Positions 25,794 to 33,660 of a stretch of 33,660 nt of DNA are shown piece after piece. Each line of letters starts with the position of its first letter. Positions within the stretch are counted from its first letter, which is position 1. This DNA is from a virus, in the IMG/VR virus record IMGVR_UViG_3300043395_000934, positions 1 through 33,660 of that record. One strand, 5' to 3'. A program made the position numbers and the translations under genes. Below the pieces are notes generated by a model. It did not search any database, had not been told where the DNA came from, and saw nothing but the letters and a program-made list of their open reading frames with translations.

Positions 25794-28037
25794 TTATAAT
25801 CGTGCTAAATCCTGTACTTTATTACGTGCTTCCTGTGCACTTGTAACATCACCTGCCAATACGTATGCTGGTGTTGGTCCCATTTGCCCAGGTCTATTGT
25901 TTATGAACGCTGATGCAAGCGGATTAAATTGTGGCGCGCCACCTTCTGCTGCACCGGGTATTGATGGATTAGGTGTGTTATTACCACCACCACCACCGCC
26001 ATCAAATTTAGTAGCTAATATCTTCGCTATGTTGGCTGCTGATGTAACCGATGCAAAGGCAAGTGATGCGATACCTGCAGGATTAGGCAATGCACCAATA
26101 GCTACAGGTGCCTGTGCAAGTGATGCCGTAATTGCTTTGCCTGCATCAATAATTGCACCTGCCAATTGCATTTTCTTATTGAACTTAAACTGCTTCTCTG
26201 CTAATTCCTTTGATGCCTTTTCATCGCCTTTGAGCTTGCTTTTTCTATTCTCAAAATACACATCACCTAATGCAGACAATGCACCAAATCCTTGTGATGC
26301 TAAATCTAATTGCTCCTGTATTCCTTTAATGCGTGCTTGCCTATCTTCTTCATCTTTTTTGCGCTGTTCATCTCTATACTTGTCATCAATGGCTGTGATA
26401 TCCGCAGTGTATTTTTCTTCAATCTTACGCTTCAATTCTGCATTATCGCCAGCAGCTAATAAATCAGCTTCATACTTTAATGTCAATTCAGCTAATTCCT
26501 TTTTAATTCCATCTTGTAAAATTGATACTTCTAATTCCTGCTGTTTGCGCTTTTCTTCCGCTGCTTTATCATCTGCTTCCTTTTTCTGTTGTGCTAATAC
26601 TTCTGCTTGCTTGCGTGCTTCTTCCTGCTCTTTTAGATTGAATTCTGTTTGGCGTTCTGATTGTTTTTCCATCAACAGAAATAACTCATCAAATTCAAGC
26701 TGATCAATTTGATTTAACTTTTCCTGATTGCCCTTTGCCTCTGTGCGCAGATTAGCATATTTAGTTTTGAATTCCTCTAATTCACGATCATCTTGTGACA
26801 ATCGCGCCAATCGGTTTTCTTCACGTTGCTTATCTATTTGCTGCTGTAATTTATCTTCTTCATTTTTGATTGAATGGTTTGTGTCCTTATGAGATTTTAC
26901 ACGTTCATGATTTACTTTGTTCTCTTTATCTAATTTATTTTGCGCTGCTTGTGCAGCATCCTGCGCTGCTTTTAATGCTGTATCACCAACCATTGTTTCT
27001 AATCCTGCAATATCACTTACATTCGATTGCATTTTTTTATTCAGATCATCCACCAATGTTGTTGCTTCCTCCAAATCAGTTGTGATGAATGCAGCAGCAT
27101 TAGACATTTGTAATGCTATTTGCGTTCTATCCATTGACAGTGATGCCTGTTTACTACGTGCATCAGCTAACTGTAGTTCTAAATCTAATTGTTCAGCATA
27201 TTTTTTTTCTAATAATGATCGTGCTGCATTTGCTTTTGCTTCTGCTTTAATGGTTTCAATCAAACTCAATTTAGCAGCAGTCAATGCATTTGTATTATTG
27301 ATATCTAAATTTTGATTGGCTAATACATCCGGATATAATAACTGCAAATCTTTTAATGCCTGTTTGCGATCAGCTTCTGCTAAATTTTGATTGCTTACAG
27401 CATCAAACAAAGCATCTATTTGCACTATTTGCTGCCCAATAGTTTTATTATGGCTTTGCATTTCAGCAGTTAAATCAGCTGCTAATTGTTGCTGTCTCTT
27501 TGTTTCTTCTGATACACTACTAATTGCTTCTGCTAAATCATCCCAATAAACAATCAATGCTGTTATGGCTGCACCAATCCAAAATAACGGATTACTGAGT
27601 AATGCTTTTCCTAATGATATAACAGATGATGCTGCATTATTTACACCTGCTGATAATGTCTTAAAATCTAATCGTCCAATGTTTGCACCTAAACCTTTGG
27701 CTGCACTTGCTACACCTTCAAAATCTAAATTCAACAAACGATCACCTAACAATGATGCGTTATTACTTAAACCCTCAAATGCATTACCAGCATTTGCACG
27801 CACTGCTTCTGATGCATCATTGATACGGTCTTTTACATCACCAGCTCGAACAGATAATTCCAAAAATGCTTCGCTGTTTGGATCCAACATGGACAATTGC
27901 TGTTGCATTTCACGCAGTTCTTTTTTCAGTGATGCAGTGCTATTGGCAGCTGTCTGCATGCCTGCACTCACTTTATCAGTTGCCTGCAATGAATTCCCTG
28001 TATCTACATCGAATGTACCGACTACCTTAAACGCCAT
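25794..28037 (-). CDS. Tape measure protein
   Basis: This 747-residue protein starts at ATG 28037, overlapping the small membrane gene by 11 bases. It has long coiled-coil stretches (residues about 30-90, and 340-580 with many E-E-x-x-K and Q-K-K-E-A repeats) and a hydrophobic hairpin near 150-170 (L-F-W-I-G-A-A-I-T-A-L-I-V-Y-W). A Gly/Ala-rich hydrophobic region lies at 620-670, and a Gly/Pro/Asn-rich tail follows. This is the profile of a tail-length ruler. At about 0.15 nm per residue it predicts a tail near 110 nm. Codons are more A/T-rich than in the capsid genes. Confidence 0.85.
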   Translation of the reverse strand: MAFKVVGTFDVDTGNSLQATDKVSAGMQTAANSTASLKKELREMQQQLSMLDPNSEAFLELSVRAGDVKDRINDASEAVRANAGNAFEGLSNNASLLGDRLLNLDFEGVASAAKGLGANIGRLDFKTLSAGVNNAASSVISLGKALLSNPLFWIGAAITALIVYWDDLAEAISSVSEETKRQQQLAADLTAEMQSHNKTIGQQIVQIDALFDAVSNQNLAEADRKQALKDLQLLYPDVLANQNLDINNTNALTAAKLSLIETIKAEAKANAARSLLEKKYAEQLDLELQLADARSKQASLSMDRTQIALQMSNAAAFITTDLEEATTLVDDLNKKMQSNVSDIAGLETMVGDTALKAAQDAAQAAQNKLDKENKVNHERVKSHKDTNHSIKNEEDKLQQQIDKQREENRLARLSQDDRELEEFKTKYANLRTEAKGNQEKLNQIDQLEFDELFLLMEKQSERQTEFNLKEQEEARKQAEVLAQQKKEADDKAAEEKRKQQELEVSILQDGIKKELAELTLKYEADLLAAGDNAELKRKIEEKYTADITAIDDKYRDEQRKKDEEDRQARIKGIQEQLDLASQGFGALSALGDVYFENRKSKLKGDEKASKELAEKQFKFNKKMQLAGAIIDAGKAITASLAQAPVAIGALPNPAGIASLAFASVTSAANIAKILATKFDGGGGGGNNTPNPSIPGAAEGGAPQFNPLASAFINNRPGQMGPTPAYVLAGDVTSAQEARNKVQDLARL

Positions 28038-28224
28038 GCTGAATAATTTTAATTGTGATGTATAGCAAACACGCTGCGACGATTACACGCCACACCCATA
28101 ATGTAGTAATGTACGCTATTTTTTTCCATTTTGCCCATGACCATTTACCATGTTCAGGCAATGGCATTCCCAAACGCAGCAAATTAACTACGTTGCTGAT
28201 GCTGTTATTTTTTTTATCAATCAT
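28027..28224 (-). CDS. Small single-span membrane protein
   Basis: This 65-residue protein starts at ATG 28224, overlapping the tail-tip stop by four bases (ATGA). A basic, tryptophan-rich stretch (K-W-S-W-A-K-W-K-K) precedes one hydrophobic helix (V-W-R-V-I-V-A-A-C-L-L-Y-I-T-I-K-I-I). Small membrane proteins beside the tape measure are unusual in virions. It may be a membrane-associated accessory for tail assembly or DNA entry. No family is recognised. Confidence 0.55.
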   Translation of the reverse strand: MIDKKNNSISNVVNLLRLGMPLPEHGKWSWAKWKKIAYITTLWVWRVIVAACLLYITIKIIQHGV

Positions 28225-31200
28225 GTGATGAACTGTGTGTAATGCAATGCAGCCACAATGCGGATGTTATTGTGGGGAAATCCTGTGCCTGTTGCTGTAA
28301 TACGTAACCGATGCTGTGCAGTATTCGTTGCTGTATCAATGCTTGCATTCAACGTGAATGTGCTAAACGTGTTTGCTGTATAAACAGTGTTCACTGCACT
28401 TGCACTGGTGGTTGTGGTTTTCTTCAAATAGAATGTGAATACACCATAACCATAATTGCCGATGTTGTCTGTTGCTACGTTGACAATCAGCATGCATGCC
28501 CATCCTGTATTGTTTGGTAAATTCAATCTGTTGGATGCAATACCTTCAATCAGTAGTTCAATCGCGTCACCGCTTGCATTCCATCCATCCTTTGCACTCA
28601 ACATCACCGTACCTGATTGCACCTGTCCATTGCTATTAGTCCTGTCATCTGTCATCCATCCACCACCAATGTGAAATCCGGATGTTTTAGTCAATGCATT
28701 TTTGCCAATGACAGCAGCACCGCGCACATCACCGTTAATGGTTAGCGTATCACCTACTGCTAATGATCTGCTGTTGCCTGAATCAGCTGTGATGAATTGA
28801 CCTGCGAATACTGATTGTGTTACATTGGCTGCTGCATCCAATCCAAACGTGGATATGATGTTGTTGAATCCTTCGCTTGTGGATTGTATTGCCATAGACC
28901 TGCGCACACCACCGGGATCATCAGGTACAATTATATCACCGCCTATGTTAGCAAAGCAATCAGTACCATTCCATGCATAGCCATAACGCACACAACATGC
29001 TTCTGTTGCCGATGCAGGATCACCTTCCTGATTATTGAATACAACAATGCCATCTAAACCAACAGCCACAGGAATCAATGCGCAATCAGGTGCTGGTGTT
29101 ACAAGTTTCATGAGTTTCACCTGTGTTGTTTCAACATCACCAATTTTGTAGTCATTGATTTCGATGATGCGCCAATATGCTTCCTTCACATAGATTTGAT
29201 CACCAAATGAAAAGCTAATGATGTCGGTTAAATCAAGTGCAAAGTATGCTTCCATGATTCGCGCTTCACTGCTATAGATGCCATTCAAATAATCGCGCCA
29301 ATACAGATTGAATAGGTTATTGTAGGGATTCGTTGTGATATTATGTATGGGCGTTTCAGGTGACCAGTTCAAATCGTAATCATCAAACTGCGCATTGATA
29401 TCGCTGTAATGATTCCATGTGCGCACGTTTGTTAATACAGATGATGATGTCCCATCATTGTACATGATGATATCATAACCACCTGCATCGTATAAACATC
29501 GCGGACCCGGTGCAACAAAATCAGTGAATTCAGGATTAAGAAACATTGGTATGGTGATGGTCGTGCCGGGTATGTTTGCACATGGTGTTGGTCGTGTAAC
29601 CAATTGCACTGTCATTTCACCTGTGAGAAAATCAGATGGTACATCCTCTGCACTTATGCGATATCCATTGATTTCATAATTGCCATATACGCGCCCATTG
29701 TCAGCAAACAGCTTATTGAATGCATCATCCGCAGATGCATAGGTGAACGTGGTTTTTTTACGCTGTAAATCCTGCGTGCCGTAGATAGTGATGTCTTTAC
29801 TGATATCAAGTTTGGATGTCCAATCAACGACATTACCACTGCCTATATAATCAAGTGCAGGTATCACGCTAACTTCATTTGGTATTTGGCGATTAGGAAT
29901 GATCATGCAATTGTGCATCGCAATCACATCACGCACGAAATCAATTTGTTTCATATCAGGTGCATTCAATGGCATGTTCATAGTATGACCTGCAATTGGT
30001 GCAACACTGATTATTTGAAAGCCACATCCTTCATTCAATACACCACTATCTAATTCATGTAATAACGTAATATCAATTGGTGTATAATCTTCTATTGGAC
30101 TGGTGATATTGCCAAATACCTGTACATAAAATTCGACTGTATCACCCATTTCCAAATTGATTGCTGCCTGTCCTGATAACAGCAGTACATCATTTGCTGA
30201 TTGCGCGTAATATGTGTTTGATGCTAATACAATTGGAAATACAACATTTCCATTTTTGGCTGCAACCAATTGCATGGTGATGTTTTGGTAATCTGTAACT
30301 GATGTCCCAATGTCAAATTTGATCCATGCTTGAAACGTAACTGAACCTAATATCGGTGATGTATATGTGTATGTGAGTTCATTGTAATCACCTCCATTAT
30401 CATACAATTCTTCATTCGCTTGGATTTGATGCATACCAAATGTTGTGATATTCAAATCACTGTTGATGTATGCACTGAAAAAGAATTGCTGCTGTAAATC
30501 TGTTGCTGTGATATTCTTACTGTTGCACCATACCATCCAATACGATTCAAGGTATGCCATCAGCGTTGATGCATTCAATACAAATCCTGCATCATCAAAT
30601 ATCTGTTGCATGATATATGACCATTTCAATGCTGGTGTCAAATCACCTGCATATACCGGCTGCAATGCATTCAACACAGGGCGTGTCCCTTCTTCACCTA
30701 ATTCGCTCCATCGCTGTCCGCGATCACACAACCCATACATCAAATCAGTGCTAACAGCAGCAGCTTGCACGTTATCGTAATTGACAACGTGATTGAGATT
30801 AACCAAATCAGTGAGTTCAGCTAATTTCTTTTCACCAATTGCTTTGACCAAATCAGGTGTTTCTGCATAGAATGCTACCTCGAAATCGGTGAATTTGTCT
30901 AATTGTTTATACACCTTCATCACACGCAAATAACCTGATGCAATCGGTAATGTATTCACACGAATTTCAGCAGGCAATTTCACGTGGAAGTAACTGTACG
31001 TATTGTATTGCGTATTGTTAAAATTGGCATCATCTAATGCACCAATGATATGCACGTTTGTACCTGTTGCTGGTATCCTAAATTGGCGCGTGAATGCACC
31101 CAATGCGTTGAATGTATTCAGGTCCTGAAATTGCCAATTTTGGCTGATGCTTTCGTTTGGATATAAATCCAACATCACTGATTCAGTCGTGTTGCTTGTA

Positions 31201-31502
31201 ACATCTATTGTCACCTGACATGTTGGTGGTGTTGCACCTGTCCATGTGATTGCATTATCAATGGTAATTGTACATGTGTTTGGATCCCATGTCAACACTG
31301 TACCTTGTGTATTACCATCTGAATTCACTTGGAAAATACTACCAACAGGCACACTGACATGTGGATTGCCACAATCAAATCCAATCAATACAGCAGATAA
31401 ATCTAATGTTGTTTGATTAGCAAGCAAATCCAATCCTGTAAAGATGGTAGGTTCAGTCACTACTGCACCCACATTCGCAATTAAATGTACTTCATTCTTC
31501 AT
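28221..31502 (-). CDS. Large tail-tip protein with fibre-like C-terminus
   Basis: This 1093-residue protein starts at ATG 31502. Residues about 110-240 hold L-D-L-Y-P-N-E-S-I-S-Q-N-W-Q-F-Q-D-L, F-T-R-Q-F-R-I-P-A-T-G-T-N and I-A-S-G-Y-L-R-V, a recognisable module of Bacteroidota phage tail proteins. The middle contains a long beta-rich region with D-F-V-R-D-V-I-A-M-H-N-C and F-G-D-Q-I-Y-V-K-E-A-Y-W-R-I. After residue 865 a fibre-like section begins, with G-G-G-W-M-T-D-D-R and G-W-A-C-M-L-I-V-N-V-A, ending in a beta-rich tip. It probably forms the central tip and receptor-contact part of the tail. Confidence 0.72.
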   Translation of the reverse strand: MKNEVHLIANVGAVVTEPTIFTGLDLLANQTTLDLSAVLIGFDCGNPHVSVPVGSIFQVNSDGNTQGTVLTWDPNTCTITIDNAITWTGATPPTCQVTIDVTSNTTESVMLDLYPNESISQNWQFQDLNTFNALGAFTRQFRIPATGTNVHIIGALDDANFNNTQYNTYSYFHVKLPAEIRVNTLPIASGYLRVMKVYKQLDKFTDFEVAFYAETPDLVKAIGEKKLAELTDLVNLNHVVNYDNVQAAAVSTDLMYGLCDRGQRWSELGEEGTRPVLNALQPVYAGDLTPALKWSYIMQQIFDDAGFVLNASTLMAYLESYWMVWCNSKNITATDLQQQFFFSAYINSDLNITTFGMHQIQANEELYDNGGDYNELTYTYTSPILGSVTFQAWIKFDIGTSVTDYQNITMQLVAAKNGNVVFPIVLASNTYYAQSANDVLLLSGQAAINLEMGDTVEFYVQVFGNITSPIEDYTPIDITLLHELDSGVLNEGCGFQIISVAPIAGHTMNMPLNAPDMKQIDFVRDVIAMHNCMIIPNRQIPNEVSVIPALDYIGSGNVVDWTSKLDISKDITIYGTQDLQRKKTTFTYASADDAFNKLFADNGRVYGNYEINGYRISAEDVPSDFLTGEMTVQLVTRPTPCANIPGTTITIPMFLNPEFTDFVAPGPRCLYDAGGYDIIMYNDGTSSSVLTNVRTWNHYSDINAQFDDYDLNWSPETPIHNITTNPYNNLFNLYWRDYLNGIYSSEARIMEAYFALDLTDIISFSFGDQIYVKEAYWRIIEINDYKIGDVETTQVKLMKLVTPAPDCALIPVAVGLDGIVVFNNQEGDPASATEACCVRYGYAWNGTDCFANIGGDIIVPDDPGGVRRSMAIQSTSEGFNNIISTFGLDAAANVTQSVFAGQFITADSGNSRSLAVGDTLTINGDVRGAAVIGKNALTKTSGFHIGGGWMTDDRTNSNGQVQSGTVMLSAKDGWNASGDAIELLIEGIASNRLNLPNNTGWACMLIVNVATDNIGNYGYGVFTFYLKKTTTTSASAVNTVYTANTFSTFTLNASIDTATNTAQHRLRITATGTGFPHNNIRIVAALHYTQFIT

Positions 31503-32797
31503 CAGGCATTCAATTGATTGGTTAGTGTAATAGTGATTGTCTGATTGTACTGCTTGCCATCACGAATGATGCGCTTTAAGTATGTCGTATCTTCAACATT
31601 TACCGGAATGAATGTACCATCGTCCTGAATCCAATGAACTTCATTCGACATGAACAATGATTTCAGGAATTCAAATTCACCTTCTTGAATCCAATCACTT
31701 GTTGCCTGTATCTGTTTGTTCACTATGTTACCGCGCTCTGTTAATCCGCGTGCATTGGCGTTGAATATATTCGTCGTGCCATCAAATAACACGCGCTGAT
31801 AACGTTTGCGCTCTATGTTTAATGATGTTTCGGACTTCTTATTGAAATTGAAATAATCCCATCCACCGCGTGAATTCACCCAAGCCAAACGGATGTTATT
31901 CCAATGGCAATCATAACTACCATATAACTGCGCGTTGTATAGGATGTAATACACTGACTTCTGCGCCAATGATCCATTCAACACACGCACGTTAATATAT
32001 CGCCAGTTCGGATAGCTTTGTGGCTGTGGCACACCTGCATTTGGATTTGCATTTAGGTTAGCAGGATATACACCCACATTCTCAATCACACCACCATCTA
32101 ACGGCATGTTATATGCAGCAGATAATGAACCATCTGCTTTGCCTATTGATATGCGCACATATGCTGCTTCGTTATTTGTCATATACGATGCATCAACAGG
32201 TAATGTCATTACACCCCAATCAGCTTCACGCACCGGAATGAATACACGAATCACTGATGCGGGTAAATTAAACGTATCGCCATAACGCCACACATGCGTG
32301 TTATGCTTACGATCGCTCATGATGTATGATTGATTATTAGTCAATGCATAGCGTGTGTCATTGTTTCCTGTAAACACATCAGGTTTATAGCCATCAGTTA
32401 TCTGATAATAACCATTCATCACAACACCTGTCCACAATTCTTCACTACCTGCATTGTATGTTAATGCACCGCTGACTATCCATGCCTCACCAATATAGAC
32501 ATCATATACTTCGTATGCTTTGCCCATTGATTCATTTACCGTTTCAACGTGATTGTGTACATTGGATGCTGTTTCATCATTGCGCAGCTTTATCAATGAT
32601 GCTAAATCGTAATACAAATTGTCATCGCTTGGATGCGCAGAAATGAAGAACGTGTATTCATCAGCTGTGCTACCAAATACCACACGCACCCGGTATTTGA
32701 AACCTGTGTTTCCTACGTTTGTTGATGATGCAACGTACATCAATTTTTGTCCTGCTGGTGTCCACTCATATGGACTGTCAATTATAGTGATTGCCAT
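31502..32797 (-). CDS. Distal tail-like structural protein
   Basis: This 431-residue beta-rich protein starts at ATG 32797. Motifs include S-P-Y-E-W-T-P-A-G-Q, W-N-N-I-R-L-A-W-V-N-S-R-G-G-W-D-Y-F-N-F, then K-K-S-E-T-S-L-N-I-E-R-K-R-Y and F-L-K-S-L-F-M-S-N-E-V-H-W. The L-A-W-x-N-S-x-G-G-W-D-Y-F-N-F pattern marks a tail family of Bacteroidota phages that usually precedes the large tail-tip gene, as here. A distal tail (hub) role is inferred from that order. Its stop and the next start overlap by one base. Confidence 0.65.
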   Translation of the reverse strand: MAITIIDSPYEWTPAGQKLMYVASSTNVGNTGFKYRVRVVFGSTADEYTFFISAHPSDDNLYYDLASLIKLRNDETASNVHNHVETVNESMGKAYEVYDVYIGEAWIVSGALTYNAGSEELWTGVVMNGYYQITDGYKPDVFTGNNDTRYALTNNQSYIMSDRKHNTHVWRYGDTFNLPASVIRVFIPVREADWGVMTLPVDASYMTNNEAAYVRISIGKADGSLSAAYNMPLDGGVIENVGVYPANLNANPNAGVPQPQSYPNWRYINVRVLNGSLAQKSVYYILYNAQLYGSYDCHWNNIRLAWVNSRGGWDYFNFNKKSETSLNIERKRYQRVLFDGTTNIFNANARGLTERGNIVNKQIQATSDWIQEGEFEFLKSLFMSNEVHWIQDDGTFIPVNVEDTTYLKRIIRDGKQYNQTITITLTNQLNA

Positions 32798-33366
32798 TTC
32801 AACCCTGCTTGTTTTAAGTATTCTTCTGACTTTAATCGCACATCGAATTCAACATCCTTTGCGTATGCCGATTCCATATCCTGCATGTATTCACCAATGG
32901 TATCATCAAATGCTTCGCGCATGTAGTGGATGCCTTCGATACCTTTCGCACCAATGCTTTTGGCTATCTGCTTTGCAGCATTCAAAATGGATGCATCAGT
33001 TTTTTTGATGAACTGCGACTGCTTCATTTTGTTTTTACTGCTGTAATTACGTGGCGTGATTTTCTTTTTAATGATCCATTGCCTGATTGGTTCAACAGGT
33101 GGTGGTGTACTGCCCGGTCTGCGCCCTTCTTCAATCACATCCGCGTATGCTTCCAATGGACCATTGGGCACACCAAACCACTGCACAATCTTTTGTCCGC
33201 GTTTGATGTAGTTAAACGTTAACCCATTGTATAGATTACCACTTGCATACCTACGTGCTTTTTTACCGCGAACTGTGCGCTGTATTTTCAAATTGGATTT
33301 GGCACGCTCAATAACCTTCGCACCTAATGCATCCAATACTTCACGTAGATTATCCAGCTTTGCCAT
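32782..33366 (-). CDS. HK97 gp10-like tail completion protein
   Basis: This 194-residue basic protein starts at ATG 33366, overlapping the previous stop by one base. It shows L-D-A-L-G-A-K-V-I-E-R-A-K-S-N-L near the N-terminus, a basic stretch G-K-K-A-R-R-Y-A-S-G-N-L, then Y-A-D-V-I-E-E-G-R-R-P-G-S-T-P-P and I-R-Q-W-I. The E-x-G-x-x-x-x-x-x-P-P...I-x-x-W-I arrangement is seen in gp10-type head-tail joining or tail-completion proteins. It would sit at the neck or tail end. Position among tail genes agrees. Confidence 0.7.
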   Translation of the reverse strand: MAKLDNLREVLDALGAKVIERAKSNLKIQRTVRGKKARRYASGNLYNGLTFNYIKRGQKIVQWFGVPNGPLEAYADVIEEGRRPGSTPPPVEPIRQWIIKKKITPRNYSSKNKMKQSQFIKKTDASILNAAKQIAKSIGAKGIEGIHYMREAFDDTIGEYMQDMESAYAKDVEFDVRLKSEEYLKQAGLKWQSL

Positions 33367-33626
33367 CAGATGAATGTGAGATTAAGCAATGCTGCTGCGT
33401 AATTGTATGCATCAGTATTTGCATCTAATGATTGTCCCCACAATTGGTAATCACCATCAGCAATTGTGAATGATCCTTTGACCAATGATGAATTGTCTGC
33501 ATCACTCAAATGATATTCAAACACCGCTTCTGTTTCGAGATTATCAAAGGTTATGAATAGTGTAAGGTTAGATGCCTGCACTGTTGCGCCATCCTTCCAC
33601 ACGTTGATTGATTGTATTGCTTTCAT
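33366..33626 (-). CDS. Small tail-region protein
   Basis: This 86-residue protein starts at ATG 33626; an upstream TTG at 33641 would overlap the fibre gene. It is beta-rich: L-T-L-F-I-T-F-D-N-L, A-V-F-E-Y-H-L, G-S-F-T-I-A-D-G-D-Y-Q-L-W-G. It lies between the fibre fusion (which ends one base upstream once the circle is closed) and the gp10-like gene. No family is recognised. Its first 31 codons are duplicated at 1-93 only because of the terminal overlap. Confidence 0.6.
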   Translation of the reverse strand: MKAIQSINVWKDGATVQASNLTLFITFDNLETEAVFEYHLSDADNSSLVKGSFTIADGDYQLWGQSLDANTDAYNYAAALLNLTFI

Positions 33627-33660
33627 GTTATGAACGTTCAATGATTATTGCTACTGATAC
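33534..33660. repeat. Terminal overlap, right copy
   Basis: Exact copy of bases 1-127. It includes the start of the small tail gene and, at 33628-33660, the last codons and stop of the fibre gene whose complete copy is at 95-2359. Removing one copy gives a circle of 33,533 bp. Confidence 0.95.

Noticed and set aside
25720-26703. Long plus-strand open frame of about 327 codons across the tape measure gene
   Set aside because: It is the complement of a Leu/Ala/Lys/Glu-rich coiled-coil gene, is Ser/Cys/Ala-biased, crosses the start of the protease gene and has no independent signals.
1-33660. Integrase, excisionase or full lysogeny repressor
   Set aside because: No protein shows tyrosine or serine recombinase motifs. 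The XRE-like protein is a single small domain. A temperate lifestyle is not supported by this sequence.
1-33660. Diversity-generating retroelement acting on the fibre or tail-tip C-termini
   Set aside because: No reverse transcriptase gene and no template/variable repeat pair were seen.

Overview
The window is a complete double-stranded DNA tailed-phage genome of the siphovirus type. Its first and last 127 bases are identical, so it represents a closed circle (or circularly permuted molecule) of about 33,533 bp opened inside the tail operon. The host is very probably a member of the Bacteroidota. Seven forward-strand promoter-like boxes match the Bacteroidota -7 consensus TAnnTTTG, Shine-Dalgarno sequences are almost absent, and many structural proteins resemble families known mainly from Bacteroidota phages. 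No integrase, clear lysogeny repressor, tRNA, rRNA or CRISPR array was seen.

Layout. From 4.68 kb leftward across the circle junction, and on down to 16.2 kb, nearly everything is on the minus strand. In transcription order this strand holds: an ECF-like sigma factor; a zinc-binding protein; a 44-residue protein; a probable small terminase; a tail-chaperone pair with a candidate -1 frameshift; a tail-terminator/fibre fusion; a gp10-like tail-completion protein; two large tail-tip proteins; the tape measure; the prohead protease; scaffold; major capsid; a probable tail tube; portal; a head-tail connector; two holin-like proteins; an M15 endolysin; and a metallophosphoesterase. One glycosyltransferase-like gene (24.3-25.1 kb) sits on the opposite strand inside this block.

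From 4.7 to 16.0 kb the plus strand carries the early genes: small unknowns, an XRE-type regulator, a VRR-NUC nuclease, and a replication initiator with iteron-like repeats inside its gene. A block of three small genes with cassette-like inverted repeats (8.69-9.63 kb) follows. Then come membrane proteins, an LpxA-like acyltransferase and a glycosyltransferase-like protein just before the large terminase, and finally a RecT/exonuclease recombination pair and a ribbon-helix-helix protein.

How it works together. The phage appears to use the host replisome (no polymerase is present), recruited through its initiator. It supplies its own annealing recombinase, exonuclease and resolvase-like nuclease. 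Early genes use host-type promoters. The late strand has almost no such promoters between genes and begins with the sigma factor, suggesting that this factor drives late transcription. The points most worth a second look are the cassette-like block, the intragenic origin candidate, the frameshift, the leader peptide at 7.09 kb, and three short plus-strand promoter-to-terminator units without ORFs.
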